Shown: piece by piece, positions 63,530-64,000 of the stretch | Layout: the number at the start of each line of letters is the position of its first letter | How positions within the stretch are numbered: position 1 is the stretch's first letter | Source of the DNA: UBA10649 sp963793105 | Lineage (GTDB): Bacteria > Actinomycetota > Actinomycetes > S36-B12 | NCBI GenBank assembly: GCA_963793105.1 | Contig: CAWBZB010000006.1 | Location: 1-64,000 of the forward strand | DNA: 64,000 nt | Direction: 5' to 3' | Program-made: the position numbers and the translations under genes | Notes under the pieces: model-generated | What the model saw: only the letters and a program-made list of their open reading frames with translations | Told to the model about the DNA's origin: nothing | The model's database searches: none

Positions 63530-64000
63530 CTGTAGCCGACGTCGCGCACCGGGTAGCCGGCCGATGCGATGCCGGCCTTCACCTCCGCGATCGACAGCGT
63601 GCCGAAGTGGAAGACGCTGGCGGCCAGGACCGCATCCGCTCCGGCCCGCACCGCGGGCACGAAGTCCGCGACACGTCCGGCGCCTCCGCTGGCGATCAGG
63701 GGGACGCAGACCTCTCGGCGCACCAGCTCGATCAACGGGATGTCGTAGCCCGCCTCGGTCCCGTCGGCGTCCATCGAGTTCAGCAGGATCTCCCCCGCGC
63801 CCCGGCGCGCACCCTCGATCGCCCACTCCACTGCGTCGATTCCCGTGCTCTGGCGTCCTCCGTGCGTGGTCACCTCGAAGCCACTGGCCGTCTCGACACC
63901 CGCGGGGCAGCGTCGGGCATCCACGCTGAGGACGACGCACTGCGATCCGAACCGCTCGGCCGCTTCGCTCAGCAGTGTCGGGTTCCGGATGGCGGCGGTG
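63526..64000 (-). CDS. hisF: Imidazole glycerol phosphate synthase cyclase subunit, C-terminal part
   Basis: The first visible residues TAAIRNPTLLSEAAERFGSQ and the following block with LSVDARR, then GAGEILLNSMDADGTEAGYD, LIASGGAGRVADF and DAVLAASVFHFG, identify HisF, the barrel that closes the imidazole ring with ammonia from HisH. About 157 codons are present; the N-terminal part is beyond the window. Ends in a TAG shared as CTAG with the convergent TIGR03085 gene. Confidence 0.95.
   Translation of the reverse strand, partial: TAAIRNPTLLSEAAERFGSQCVVLSVDARRCPAGVETASGFEVTTHGGRQSTGIDAVEWAIEGARRGAGEILLNSMDADGTEAGYDIPLIELVRREVCVPLIASGGAGRVADFVPAVRAGADAVLAASVFHFGTLSIAEVKAGIASAGYPVRDVGYS

Overview
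The window is a GC-rich actinobacterial chromosome segment packed with core biosynthetic and translation genes, nearly all on the minus strand (reading from 64000 down to 1). The assignment rests on gene order and markers: mIHF beside gmk and rpoZ, a CysN-CysC fusion, mycothiol-type proteins (MDMPI/TIGR03085), DUF1844 and SseB beside infC, TIGR02234 and an HGxxPAAW protein beside trpE, a SAM-IV type riboswitch on metK, and a run of TANNNT-N6/7-RTG leaderless promoters. I cannot name the species. No rRNA, tRNA, insertion sequence, prophage, CRISPR array or origin was seen, and no stretch over 300 bases lacks a gene.

Layout, in the direction of transcription. 64000-53530: end of hisF, hisI, trpE, two trp-associated membrane proteins, a two-component system (OmpR-type regulator and histidine kinase) coupled to a DUF2752 protein, then trpC-trpB-trpA, a secreted DsbA-like protein and lgt. 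52649-44588: gltB-gltD (glutamate synthase), pyk and a four-helix membrane protein, closed by a strong hairpin at 44521-44557. 44350-32745: the pyrimidine cluster pyrR-pyrB-pyrC-(PH-like)-carA-carB-pyrK-pyrD-pyrF, behind a PyrR-type RNA operator, running on into mihF-gmk-rpoZ. 32719-19845: coaBC, riboswitch-controlled metK, priA, def-fmt-rsmB, rpe-ribD-ribE-ribBA-ribH, hisE-hisG. 19819-16828: an outward MFS exporter, SseB, an MDMPI-family protein and DUF1844. 16602-1: infC-rpmI-rplT-rRNA methyltransferase, an oxygenase-like gene with cysD-cysNC, pheS-pheT, then argC-argJ-argB-argD-argR-argH behind an ARG-box-like operator, and a few small membrane or unknown genes.

Most neighbours overlap by 4 bases (ATGA/GTGA) or 1 base (TGATG/TAGTG), so translation is probably coupled through long operons. 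Together the genes make arginine, pyrimidines, tryptophan, part of histidine, riboflavin, CoA precursors, SAM, glutamate and activated sulfate, and supply parts of translation initiation and protein maturation.

Five core genes (argR, argD, priA, coaBC, carB) are broken by eight single-base shifts, mostly in short homopolymers. I read these as sequence errors, not real pseudogenes. I did not find an unmistakable new system. The best leads are the dense set of leaderless promoters, the oxygenase-like gene inserted with sulfate activation between the rRNA methyltransferase gene and pheS, the two-component/DUF2752 unit inside the trp locus, and the structured infC leader.
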